Positions 35,644-45,260 of a stretch of DNA of 64,000 bases are shown here, piece after piece. Location: positions 112,988 through 176,987 of the forward strand of contig NZ_AUIJ01000004.1 in NCBI RefSeq assembly GCF_000423645.1, written 5' to 3'. Every line of letters begins with the position of its first letter. The first letter of the stretch is position 1. Origin of the DNA: Sediminimonas qiaohouensis DSM 21189. GTDB taxonomy: Bacteria > Pseudomonadota > Alphaproteobacteria > Rhodobacterales > Rhodobacteraceae. The notes beneath the pieces were generated by a model, which saw nothing but the letters and a program-made list of their open reading frames with translations, was not told where the DNA came from and did not search any database. A program made the position numbers and the translations under genes.

Positions 35644-38600
35644 TCACCGCATCTGTTCGCGTGTGCGCTCCAGCACCTTTTCGGCGGCCTCGTGACGCAC
35701 CGGGCCATAGCCGCGGATTTCCATTGGCGCCTCAAGCAGGGCCATCGCGGGGTCGGGATCGTTGGCGTCAAATGTCTGCTCGACATGGGCAAGCACGCCC
35801 TCGAACCAAACCAGAAGTTGCTTGTCGAGCTTGCGATCGGCGCTATAGGCGAAAGGATCGACGACCGAGCCGCGCAGGCCCTTCATCCGCGCCAGCACCG
35901 ATAGCGCGGGGCGCATCCACGGCCCGAACGCGCGCTTTTTCGGGCGCCCGCGCCCGTCGCGTCCCAACGGAAGGATGGGCGGCGCCATGTGGTACTTGAC
36001 GCGGTAATCGCCCTCGAACACCTGCGCCAACTCATCCTCGAACCCGGTTTGGGTGAACAGGCGGGCAACCTCGTATTCGTCCTTGTAGGCCATCAGCTTG
36101 AACAGGGATTTGGCCGCGGCCATGACCGGCGCATCGCCTGCGTCCTCTGGCAGGGCGGCGCGGAACGCATTGAGGCGATCGCGGTAGCGGCGGGCATAGG
36201 CGCGGTTCTGATAGGCGGTAAGGAAATCGGCGCGCCGCGCGATCATCTGGTCCAGCGTTTCCTGCGCGCCGTCATCCGGCCGCAGATAGGGCGTCAGCGC
36301 GTCCGGCGTGGCCATCATCACGCGGCCCAGGTCAAACGCCATCGCGTTTTTCTCGGTCGCCACGCCGTTGAGGATGATCGCCTGTTTCAGGGCAACCTCG
36401 CTGACCGGGACAAGCCCTTGCTGCCATGCCGCGCCCAGCAGGATGATGTTGGCAAAGACTGCATCGCCCATCACCTGCTCGGACACCTTGCCGGCGTCGA
36501 AGGCGTGGACGTTGTCCTTGCCCACCGTTTGCCTGACCAGATCCTCGCGCGCGTCGATGCGCAGGTCGGCGTCGCGGTTCAACACCACGTCGCCCGTGGG
36601 CATTTCGGCGCGGTTGAGCACGACGCGGCTCCCCTGCCGGAAATGCGCCGACGCCTTGGGCGAGGAGCAGACCACCGCATCGCAACCGATCACCGCGTCG
36701 GCCGAGCCGCGCTCGATCCGGACCTGGTGGATGTCGTCGGGGCGGCGGCCGATGCGCACGTAGCCCAGCACGGTGCCGAATTTCTGCGCGAAGCCGGTGA
36801 AATCCAGAACGCTCGATCCCTTGCCCTCAAGATGCGCGGCCATGGTGATGAGCGCCCCCACCGTCACCACCCCGGTGCCGCCCACCCCGGCGACCAGCAG
36901 ATCGAAGGGGCGCGCAAGGTCCGGCATGTCGGGCGCGGGCAGGTCCGCGCGCATCGCCTCAAGGTCGAGGCCCGCCGGGGCAGGTTTGCGGCGCGCGCCG
37001 CCCTCGACGGTGACAAAGCTGGGGCAGAACCCGTCGAGGCACGAGAAATCCTTGTTGCACGTGGACAGGTTGATCTTGCGTTTGCGACCAAGGGGGGTGT
37101 CCTTTGGCTCGACGCTCAGGCAATTGGACGCGACCGAGCAATCGCTGCAGCCCTCGCAGACCAGGTCGTTGATATAGGCGAAACGCGCCGGGTCTTTCAT
37201 CGTTCCGCGCTTGCGGCGGCGGCGCTTTTCGGTGGCGCAGGTCTGCTCGTAGATCAGGACCGAGACGCCCGGCACCTCGCGCAGCTCGCGCTGCACGGCG
37301 TCCAGCTCGTCGCGATGGTGAATGGTGGCGCCGGCGGGAAGGTCGCGCGCGTCGAACTTCTCTGGCGTGTCCGAGACCATGGCGATGCGCTCCACCCCTT
37401 CGGCGCGGCTTGAGTGCGCGATGGCGGCGGGGCTGACGGGGCCATCGACGGGTTGGCCGCCGGTCATCGCCACGGCGTCGTTATAGAGGATCTTGTAGGT
37501 GATGTTGGCACCCGCCGCGATGGCCTGCCGGATCGCCATCGAGCCGGAGTGATACCATGTCCCCTCGCCCAGGTTCTGGAACATGTGGGGGCTGCCAAGA
37601 TAGCGCGAGCCGCCCGCCCATGGTACCCCCTCGCCGCCCATTTGGGCAAAGCCGTAGGTTTCGCGATTCATCCAACTGGCCATGACGTGGCAGCCGATGC
37701 CGCTGGCGGCGGTGCTGCCCTCGGGCACCCTGGTCGAGGTGTTGTGCGGACAGCCCGAGCAGAAATACGGCGTGCGCACAGCACCCGGAAGGCTCAGCGA
37801 TGGCGCGGGGGTCTGCGTTAGCGCGCGCGCCTTTTCCATCAGCCGCTCATCCGGAAAGAACGCCTCGAGCCGCTCGGCGATCACCGGCACCAGTTCCAGC
37901 GGGGACAGCTCGCCCGTCCACGGCAACAGCGGATCGCCCGCGGCGCGGTGCTTGCCGACCATCTTGCGCGGCTTGTCGCCGGGCCAGTCGTAGAAATATT
38001 CCTTGAACTGGCTCTCGATAATGCCGCGCTTTTCCTCGATGACGAGGACCTCTTCCTTGCCCCTGACGAAGGTCAACGCGTCGCGCCGGGCCAGCGGCCA
38101 GACCATGCCGACCTTGTAGATGTCGATGCCGAGGCGGCGGCAGGCGGCCTCGTCCAGCCCCAGAAGGCGCAGCGCCTCCATCGCGTCCTGGTGCGCCTTG
38201 CCGGTGGTCACGAGGCCAAAGCGGGCGTCGGCAATGTCGTAGATCCGCTTGTCTATCGGGTTGGCTTCGGCGAAGGCTTCAACGGCGGCCAGCTTGTGCG
38301 CGATGCGGGTTTCAATCTCGGGGCTGGGCATGTCGGAGCGGCGCACATGCAGCCCGCCCTCGGGGGCGGTGAAATCGGGCTGCACGAACTCGCGCTCGGG
38401 CGGGATTTCAACGGATTGGCCCGCCTCGACGGTCTCGGAAATTGCCTTGAAGCCCACCCATGTGCCGGAAAACCGCGACAGCGCGATGCCGTAGGCGCCG
38501 TATTCAAGGTATTCTGCAATGGTGGCGGGGTTTAGCGTGGGCATAAACCACGACATGAAGGCAACGTCGCTTTGATGCGGCATCGACGACGAGACGCAGC

Positions 38601-39060
38601 CGTGATCGTCACCGGCCACGACCAGAACACCGCCCTTTGGGTGCGAGCCATAAGCGTTGCCATGCTTGAGCGCGTCGCCCGAGCGATCGACGCCCGGCCC
38701 CTTGCCGTACCACATGGAAAACACGCCCTCGACCTCGCAGGCGGGGTCAAGCGCCGCCTGCTGCGCGCCCAGGATGGCGGTGGCGGCGAGATCCTCGTTC
38801 ACCGCTGGCAGGAAATCGACGCGCGCGTCGCGCAGGCGCTCCTCGATGCGCCACAGCTCCTGATCCAGCCCGCCAAGGGGCGAGCCGCGATAGCCCGACA
38901 CGAACCCGGCGGTATTGCGCCCGGCACGGCGGTCGCGCTGTGCCTGATCCAGCATGATCCGGGCCAGCGCCTGCGTGCCGGTCAGGAAGACGCGACCCTG
39001 TTGCCGGGCATAGCGGTCGGACAGGTCGTAGGTTGCGAAATTGCGATCATGCTGTGTCAT
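35644..39060 (-). CDS. Indolepyruvate ferredoxin oxidoreductase, fused alpha-gamma type
   Basis: A 1138-residue enzyme that oxidatively decarboxylates aryl-pyruvates (from Trp, Phe, Tyr) to aryl-acetyl-CoA. The N-terminal half holds the 2-oxoacid-binding and TPP regions (GFVSGYRGSPLGGLDQELW; CSGCPHNTSTRVPEGSTA; GIGCHVMASW). Residues about 640-700 carry a ferredoxin-like cysteine set (CEGCSDCSVASNC, CNKDFSCLDGFCPSF). The C-terminal third is the gamma domain, starting with LLVAGVGGTGVVTVGALITM. ATG 39060 follows GGAGG by seven bases. A Lrp regulator lies divergently, and the amidohydrolase gene follows 78 bases downstream. Confidence 0.94.
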   Translation of the reverse strand: MTQHDRNFATYDLSDRYARQQGRVFLTGTQALARIMLDQAQRDRRAGRNTAGFVSGYRGSPLGGLDQELWRIEERLRDARVDFLPAVNEDLAATAILGAQQAALDPACEVEGVFSMWYGKGPGVDRSGDALKHGNAYGSHPKGGVLVVAGDDHGCVSSSMPHQSDVAFMSWFMPTLNPATIAEYLEYGAYGIALSRFSGTWVGFKAISETVEAGQSVEIPPEREFVQPDFTAPEGGLHVRRSDMPSPEIETRIAHKLAAVEAFAEANPIDKRIYDIADARFGLVTTGKAHQDAMEALRLLGLDEAACRRLGIDIYKVGMVWPLARRDALTFVRGKEEVLVIEEKRGIIESQFKEYFYDWPGDKPRKMVGKHRAAGDPLLPWTGELSPLELVPVIAERLEAFFPDERLMEKARALTQTPAPSLSLPGAVRTPYFCSGCPHNTSTRVPEGSTAASGIGCHVMASWMNRETYGFAQMGGEGVPWAGGSRYLGSPHMFQNLGEGTWYHSGSMAIRQAIAAGANITYKILYNDAVAMTGGQPVDGPVSPAAIAHSSRAEGVERIAMVSDTPEKFDARDLPAGATIHHRDELDAVQRELREVPGVSVLIYEQTCATEKRRRRKRGTMKDPARFAYINDLVCEGCSDCSVASNCLSVEPKDTPLGRKRKINLSTCNKDFSCLDGFCPSFVTVEGGARRKPAPAGLDLEAMRADLPAPDMPDLARPFDLLVAGVGGTGVVTVGALITMAAHLEGKGSSVLDFTGFAQKFGTVLGYVRIGRRPDDIHQVRIERGSADAVIGCDAVVCSSPKASAHFRQGSRVVLNRAEMPTGDVVLNRDADLRIDAREDLVRQTVGKDNVHAFDAGKVSEQVMGDAVFANIILLGAAWQQGLVPVSEVALKQAIILNGVATEKNAMAFDLGRVMMATPDALTPYLRPDDGAQETLDQMIARRADFLTAYQNRAYARRYRDRLNAFRAALPEDAGDAPVMAAAKSLFKLMAYKDEYEVARLFTQTGFEDELAQVFEGDYRVKYHMAPPILPLGRDGRGRPKKRAFGPWMRPALSVLARMKGLRGSVVDPFAYSADRKLDKQLLVWFEGVLAHVEQTFDANDPDPAMALLEAPMEIRGYGPVRHEAAEKVLERTREQMR

Positions 39061-39093
39061 TGGCGCGCCTCCCCCATCATGTGGCGATGGCAC

Positions 39094-39121
39094 GAATTTA
39101 CCATGTTAACAGTGAAAATTC
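39094..39121. promoter_or_regulatory. 28-base dyad between the oxidoreductase and its Lrp regulator
   Basis: The half-sites GAATTTACCATGTT and (reverse complement of the right half) GAATTTTCACTGTT agree at 11 of 14 positions, centred on GTTAAC. The dyad is 34 bases from the oxidoreductase start and 73 from the regulator start. Its size and symmetry suit a Lrp-type dimer; binding is inferred. Confidence 0.55.
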
Positions 39122-39193
39122 CGGCCAAAATACTTGCCAAAAGCAGGTCAATGTGAAACGATTTTCCGAGTAAATAAGATTGAATGCAACGTC

Positions 39194-39637
39194 ATGTCAG
39201 ATCTGACCGAAACGGACAAACGTCTTGTTGACATCCTTAGCCGCGACAGCCGGATATCGAATGCCGAGCTAGCGGATCAGGTGGGGTTGTCCGCCTCGTC
39301 TTGCTGGCGGCGGGTGCGGGCGCTGGAGGATAGCGGCGTGATCCGCGGCTATACGGTCACGCTGGATGACGAGAAGATGGGGTTCGGGTTCAAATCCATC
39401 GTGCACGTGCAACTGACGCGGCATGACCCCGACAAGGTATCGGCCTTCATCCGCGCCATTCGCGAGCGCGAAGAGGTGCGCGCCTGCTATGCCACGACGG
39501 GCCAATCGGATTACCACCTGCACGTGGTCTGTCCCGATCTGGCCGCGTATAACAGGTTTCTTGAGGATTTCCTGTTCCGCATCCCCGCGGTGGCGAGCGC
39601 GCAAACCAACCTGATCCTGCGCCCGATCAAGGAATAG
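39194..39637 (+). CDS. Lrp/AsnC-family regulator, divergent from indolepyruvate oxidoreductase
   Basis: A 147-residue protein. HTH about residues 5-55 (DKRLVDILSRDSRISNAELA, then GLSASSCWRRVRALEDSGVI) and RAM domain about 65-140 (FKSIVHVQLTRH; ACYATTGQSDYHLHVVC). ATG 39194 is preferred over an upstream in-frame ATG at 39134, because the HTH fold begins right after it. It likely controls the aryl-pyruvate oxidoreductase through an aromatic amino acid or keto acid, by analogy with other Lrp regulators next to this enzyme. Confidence 0.9.
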   Translation: MSDLTETDKRLVDILSRDSRISNAELADQVGLSASSCWRRVRALEDSGVIRGYTVTLDDEKMGFGFKSIVHVQLTRHDPDKVSAFIRAIREREEVRACYATTGQSDYHLHVVCPDLAAYNRFLEDFLFRIPAVASAQTNLILRPIKE

Positions 39638-39665
39638 GCCGCCCCCACGCACGTCAGGGGCGGCC
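39637..39665. terminator. Hairpin between convergent lrp and katG
   Basis: GGCCGCCCC (39637-39645) and GGGGCGGCC (39657-39665) pair perfectly over nine bases with an 11-base loop. It starts at the last base of the Lrp stop codon and ends ten bases before the katG stop. No T run is present, so termination is likely but not textbook. Confidence 0.55.
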
Positions 39666-39674
39666 GGTATCGCG

Positions 39675-41861
<2,187 letters not shown>

Positions 41862-41983
41862 CTATCGCTGCAACATTGGCCAAGAGCGGCAAGTCCAAGA
41901 CGCACGTTCCCACGCGGGCGGCAGGCCGAATCCGCGAGCGCGTCATGTTCATTTCCTGAATCCTACCAAACCGCAGCCATTAA

Positions 41984-42000
41984 AGAAAATTGAATTTTCT
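41984..42000. promoter_or_regulatory. Perfect 17-base palindrome between katG and oxyR
   Basis: AGAAAATT-G-AATTTTCT is exactly symmetric over 8+1+8 bases. It ends 23 bases before the oxyR ATG and is 135 bases from the katG start. It is AT-rich, as LysR-type sites are, and is a good candidate for part of the OxyR-controlled region or another redox regulator. Confidence 0.5.
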
Positions 42001-42023
42001 AAACAGTGCGATAGGTTGTGGTT

Positions 42024-42956
42024 ATGACAGATATATCCATGAAGCATCTTCGCTATTTCGATGCGCTGGCCCGGCACGGCCATTTCGGGCGCGCCGCGCA
42101 TAGCTGCGCGATTTCGCAACCGGCGCTATCAGTGCAGATCAAGGAGCTGGAGGAAATCCTGGGCGCGCCGCTGGTGGAACGGGGCGCGCGGCAGATCCGC
42201 CTGACCAGCCTGGGCGACGCATTCGCCCTGCGGGTGCGCGACATCCTGCGCGGCGTGGACGAGTTGGGCGATCTGGCGCGCGCCTCGCACAGCCCGCTGG
42301 TGGGGCGGCTGCGGATCGGGGTCATTCCAACGGTGGCACCCTATCTGCTACCGCGTTTCGTCAAGGCGCTTGGCGCGCGATATCCGGGGATCGACCTGCG
42401 CCCGCGCGAGGCGGTGACACAGACCCTTATCGAGGACCTGCTGCAAGGGCGCCTTGATACCGCGATCGTGGCGCTGCCGGTTTCCGAGCCGGCGTTGAAC
42501 GAGGTGGCAATATTCCAGGAGGAGTTCGTGCTCGTCCGCCCACAAGAGGACGCGGGCGATCCGGTGCCCAATGCCGATGCATTGCGCGAGATGCGGTTGC
42601 TGCTGCTGGAAGAGGGGCATTGTTTTCGCGATCAGGCGCTATCGTTTTGCAAGCTGTCATCGTCGTCGCCGCGCGGCCTGATGGAGGCCAGTTCCTTATC
42701 GACGCTGGTGCAGATGGTGGGGGCCGGGATCGGTGTGACCCTGATCCCCGAGATGGCCGTCCCGATCGAAACCCGCTCGGCCTCCGTATCGATCGCGCGC
42801 CTGCCAACCCCGCGCCCGTCGCGGACCATCGGCATGGTGTGGCGCAAGACAAACCCCCTGACCGAACAGCTGGGCCATATCGCCGACATCGTCCGGCAGG
42901 CCGGAATTCTGGAAGGCAGCACCGGTACGGCGCCGCCCACCCCTCTGCCCGCCTAG
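42024..42956 (+). CDS. oxyR: LysR-family hydrogen peroxide sensor OxyR
   Basis: A 310-residue LysR-type regulator. The HTH (about 5-65) reads MKHLRYFDALARHGHFGRAA then SQPALSVQIKELEEILGA. The effector domain carries the OxyR redox pair in EEGHCFRDQALSFCKL, at Cys200 and Cys209, matching Cys199 and Cys208 of E. coli. Peroxide forms a disulfide between them and turns the protein into an activator. ATG 42024 lies six bases inside a longer GTG frame. Divergent from katG, which it is expected to activate. Confidence 0.95.
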   Translation: MTDISMKHLRYFDALARHGHFGRAAHSCAISQPALSVQIKELEEILGAPLVERGARQIRLTSLGDAFALRVRDILRGVDELGDLARASHSPLVGRLRIGVIPTVAPYLLPRFVKALGARYPGIDLRPREAVTQTLIEDLLQGRLDTAIVALPVSEPALNEVAIFQEEFVLVRPQEDAGDPVPNADALREMRLLLLEEGHCFRDQALSFCKLSSSSPRGLMEASSLSTLVQMVGAGIGVTLIPEMAVPIETRSASVSIARLPTPRPSRTIGMVWRKTNPLTEQLGHIADIVRQAGILEGSTGTAPPTPLPA

Positions 42957-42992
42957 ATGGGCCGTGTCAGTCCGCAGCCAGGCGTATCTGCG

Positions 42993-43688
42993 TTAATCGT
43001 CCGCGGCTGACCCGCCGTCCAGAAGGGCTTCGACCGTTTCGAAATCGGCTAGCGTGTCGATGTCGTGCGCGCGTTCCGGTGGCATTTCGATCATGCCGAT
43101 GCGTCCGCCAGCCAAGGTGCCGCTGCGGCGGAACCAACCGGCGTCGAACACGTAGACCGCCCCGTTTGGCCGATACACCGGCGGCAGGCTGGCGCGGTTG
43201 GCAAAACAATGCGCGGGGTCCGATAGCGGCACGAACTGCCCCCCCTCGCCACGTCGGCCCCATTTCAGAACCCCGGAATTTGCCTGCGTGGCGCTTAGCA
43301 CCAAGTCAAACTCGCCCGTGTCGTACAGATCCATCGCCGCCGTGATGTCGCCCCCCTGCCGCAGCGGCGAGGTGGCCTGCAACAAAACGACCTGCGCCGG
43401 GCCCGTCACCCCGTGCGACAAGACATGAGACAGGACCGCATCCATCGGCACCTCATCACCGGCCAACTCGGCCGGGCGCGGCAGAACCGTAACACCGGGG
43501 GCAAGGTCGCGGCCGATCAGTTCCTCGATATCGGTCGAGATCACCACCCGTGTGATCCCGGCCGCATGCGCCTGCGCAATCGCATGGGCATAAAGCGGCC
43601 GCCCCGCGAGGGGGCGCGTGTTTTTGCCCGGCAGACCCTTGGACCCCGCCCGCAGCGGGATGACGGCAACGGTGGCGCGCGCGTTCAT
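42993..43688 (-). CDS. Acylneuraminate cytidylyltransferase-like protein (NeuA/PseF/LegF type)
   Basis: A 231-residue nucleotidyltransferase. The start VAVIPLRAGSKGLPGKNTRPL is the CTP-binding signature of CMP-nonulosonate synthetases. VVISTDIEEL, VLLQATSPLRQGGDITAAM and YRPNGAVYVFDAGWFR follow. It likely activates sialic, legionaminic or pseudaminic acid with CMP for surface glycans; which sugar cannot be told. The ATG at 43688 is in an ATGA overlap with the upstream epimerase gene, so they are one operon. No synthase (neuB) is inside this window. Confidence 0.88.
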   Translation of the reverse strand: MNARATVAVIPLRAGSKGLPGKNTRPLAGRPLYAHAIAQAHAAGITRVVISTDIEELIGRDLAPGVTVLPRPAELAGDEVPMDAVLSHVLSHGVTGPAQVVLLQATSPLRQGGDITAAMDLYDTGEFDLVLSATQANSGVLKWGRRGEGGQFVPLSDPAHCFANRASLPPVYRPNGAVYVFDAGWFRRSGTLAGGRIGMIEMPPERAHDIDTLADFETVEALLDGGSAADD

Positions 43689-44833
43689 GTTGCGGCCTCG
43701 GGATCGGGATCGGGATCGTTGAAGGTCTTCTGCAACGGTTGATCCCAGAAAGCCGGATCTTCGATCACGCGCAGGAAATTCTGCGCCGCCGATCCGCCAC
43801 CGAACGCGGTGCTGGCGGGGTAGGCCTGCCCCCATGTATCGCGCAGAAAGGAGGTGATCGCGGCCTTGTCCGAGGCTTGCGCGTGGTGCACGGACCCGCT
43901 GAGCGCGCGATTGGTCTGCCGCGTGCCGACATCCAGCGATGGGATGCCCAGGAACGGCGCCTCGCGCACACCGGCCGATGAATTGCCCACGATGCAGGCG
44001 GCGTTTTTCATCAGTTCCGAGAAATGCGCGAATCGCATCGACGGCAGCACCCGGAACCGATCAGACGGCAGCGTATCGATCACCTGCGTGATCGCGTCGG
44101 CGCCGGGGTCATTGTTGGGCAGGATCACCACGAACTCACGCCCCGACGCCGCCAGCGCGGAAAACAGCGCCTGCGCTTGCGCGCCGATGCTGTCTTGCTC
44201 GGAGGTGACGGGATGGAAAGTGCAAATGCCGTAGCTGTCGAACGGAATCTCGTAGCGCGCGCGCACGTCCGCAAGCGTCACGCCGGACGGGCCTGCGTGA
44301 AAATCCAGTTCGGGTGAGCCGATCACCTTGACCGTCTCGCGCGCCTCGCCCAGTGCCATGACCCGGCGCGCGGCCTGCTGGGAGCTTACGAAATGGTGGC
44401 TTGCCAGCTTGGTGTTGCAGTGGCGGAACATCTCGTCGATGGTGCCCGACACCTCGCCCCCCTCGATATGAGCGCAGCGAATGTAATTGGTCGCGCAGAC
44501 CAGCGCACAGGCCAGCGCCTCGACCCTATCGCCATGCACGACCACCAGGTCGGGGCGATGCTCGGCGACGTAGTCGGAAAATCCCAGCACCGTCTTGGCC
44601 AACACGGTATCCTGCGCGTCGCCGATACGTTGATTGAGAAACTCGTGAACGCCCACGCCGGCCATGCGGTGCACTTCCAGCTTGGTCAGGCCATAGCGTT
44701 CCAGCATGTGCATGCCGGTGACGAAAAATGTCACGTCGTGGCCCGCATCGCGCGCAGGCGCGGCCAGCGCCTCCTGCTTGCCGAAATCCGCGCGCGTGCC
44801 GGTAACGAAAAGGATCGAGCGCTGCCCGTTCAT
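43685..44833 (-). CDS. UDP-GlcNAc 2-epimerase, hydrolysing (NeuC-like)
   Basis: A 382-residue GT-B fold enzyme. It starts RSILFVTGTRADFGKQEALA, a NeuC-type opening, with VVVHGDRVEALACALVCATN, the catalytic region HIEGGEVSGTIDEMFRHCNT, SSQQAARRVMALGE and NSSAGVREAPFLGIPSLDVG. NeuC enzymes release UDP and epimerise to ManNAc (or a 6-deoxy analogue), the first step of nonulosonate synthesis. It is coupled to the cytidylyltransferase downstream and to a 33-codon ORF upstream. Confidence 0.9.
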   Translation of the reverse strand: MNGQRSILFVTGTRADFGKQEALAAPARDAGHDVTFFVTGMHMLERYGLTKLEVHRMAGVGVHEFLNQRIGDAQDTVLAKTVLGFSDYVAEHRPDLVVVHGDRVEALACALVCATNYIRCAHIEGGEVSGTIDEMFRHCNTKLASHHFVSSQQAARRVMALGEARETVKVIGSPELDFHAGPSGVTLADVRARYEIPFDSYGICTFHPVTSEQDSIGAQAQALFSALAASGREFVVILPNNDPGADAITQVIDTLPSDRFRVLPSMRFAHFSELMKNAACIVGNSSAGVREAPFLGIPSLDVGTRQTNRALSGSVHHAQASDKAAITSFLRDTWGQAYPASTAFGGGSAAQNFLRVIEDPAFWDQPLQKTFNDPDPDPEAAT

Positions 44834-44931
44834 GCCTGGGCCGTCCGGTACAGGGCACCGATTGCCGCGTTCCCGGTCATGGCGATCGCGGTCGCGTCAT
44901 TCACGTCCGATAGTCGAAGGGCGGTCTGCAT
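44830..44931 (-). CDS. Putative 33-codon ORF coupled to neuC
   Basis: From ATG 44931 the minus strand encodes 33 residues beginning MQTALRLSDVNDATAIAM and ending ALYRTAQA. AAGGA lies seven bases before the ATG, and its TGA overlaps the neuC ATG (ATGA at 44830-44833), which is the join used throughout this genome's operons. No family is recognised. It could be a real small protein, a leader peptide for translational coupling of neuC, or the shortened end of a lost upstream gene. Confidence 0.45.
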   Translation of the reverse strand: MQTALRLSDVNDATAIAMTGNAAIGALYRTAQA

Positions 44932-45260
44932 GCCGGCGTCCTTTTTGCTTGCGCGCCTGTCTTGTGGGCCTGTCTTGTGGGCCAGATATATGGGCAATTG
45001 CACATTGCCGCAATCTGTGCCGCAATCTGTGCCGGATCATCCCGGGACCGCGCATCGCGCGCCGCGGTTTCCACGGCCCGCCTATTTTCCCTGTCCGGCT
45101 TTGTGCGCAAGGTTGATTGGGCCAGCTGATAGCGCTAATGAGTGAAGTTGAAGCATTTAGAAACAACATTTGCATGTATTATCCGCGCCATGCCCAAGCC
45201 CAGGTTGCGGGAACCGTTGTATCGGGCTAGTGACTAGGCAAAGGCGGTCGAAGGATTATT
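44932..45260. other. 329-base divergent promoter region of the polysaccharide genes
   Basis: It lies between the neuC-coupled ORF (minus) and wza (plus) and must contain both promoters. The half near neuC holds two tandem duplications (listed separately). The half near wza is more AT-rich (around 45120-45180), as expected for a promoter. No protein or RNA gene is recognised. Confidence 0.5.
44955..45034. repeat. Two short tandem duplications
   Basis: GCCTGTCTTGTGG occurs twice in a row (44955-44980), followed by GCC of a third copy. GCCGCAATCTGT occurs twice in a row (45007-45030), followed by GCCG. Two separate exact tandem duplications within 80 bases suggest slippage in this promoter region and could vary in number between strains. 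Confidence 0.75.

Noticed and set aside
35989..37413. Plus-strand frame of about 474 codons opposite the indolepyruvate oxidoreductase
   Set aside because: It has no recognisable domain, and the opposite strand has conserved TPP and Fe-S motifs throughout.
42993..43835. Longer NeuA-like protein starting at 43835
   Set aside because: The extra 49 residues read the neuC gene out of frame; the CTP-binding signature starts right after ATG 43688, which overlaps the neuC stop.
44955..45034. Tandem repeats as the start of a CRISPR array
   Set aside because: The units are adjacent without unique spacers and only duplicated once, so they are slippage products.
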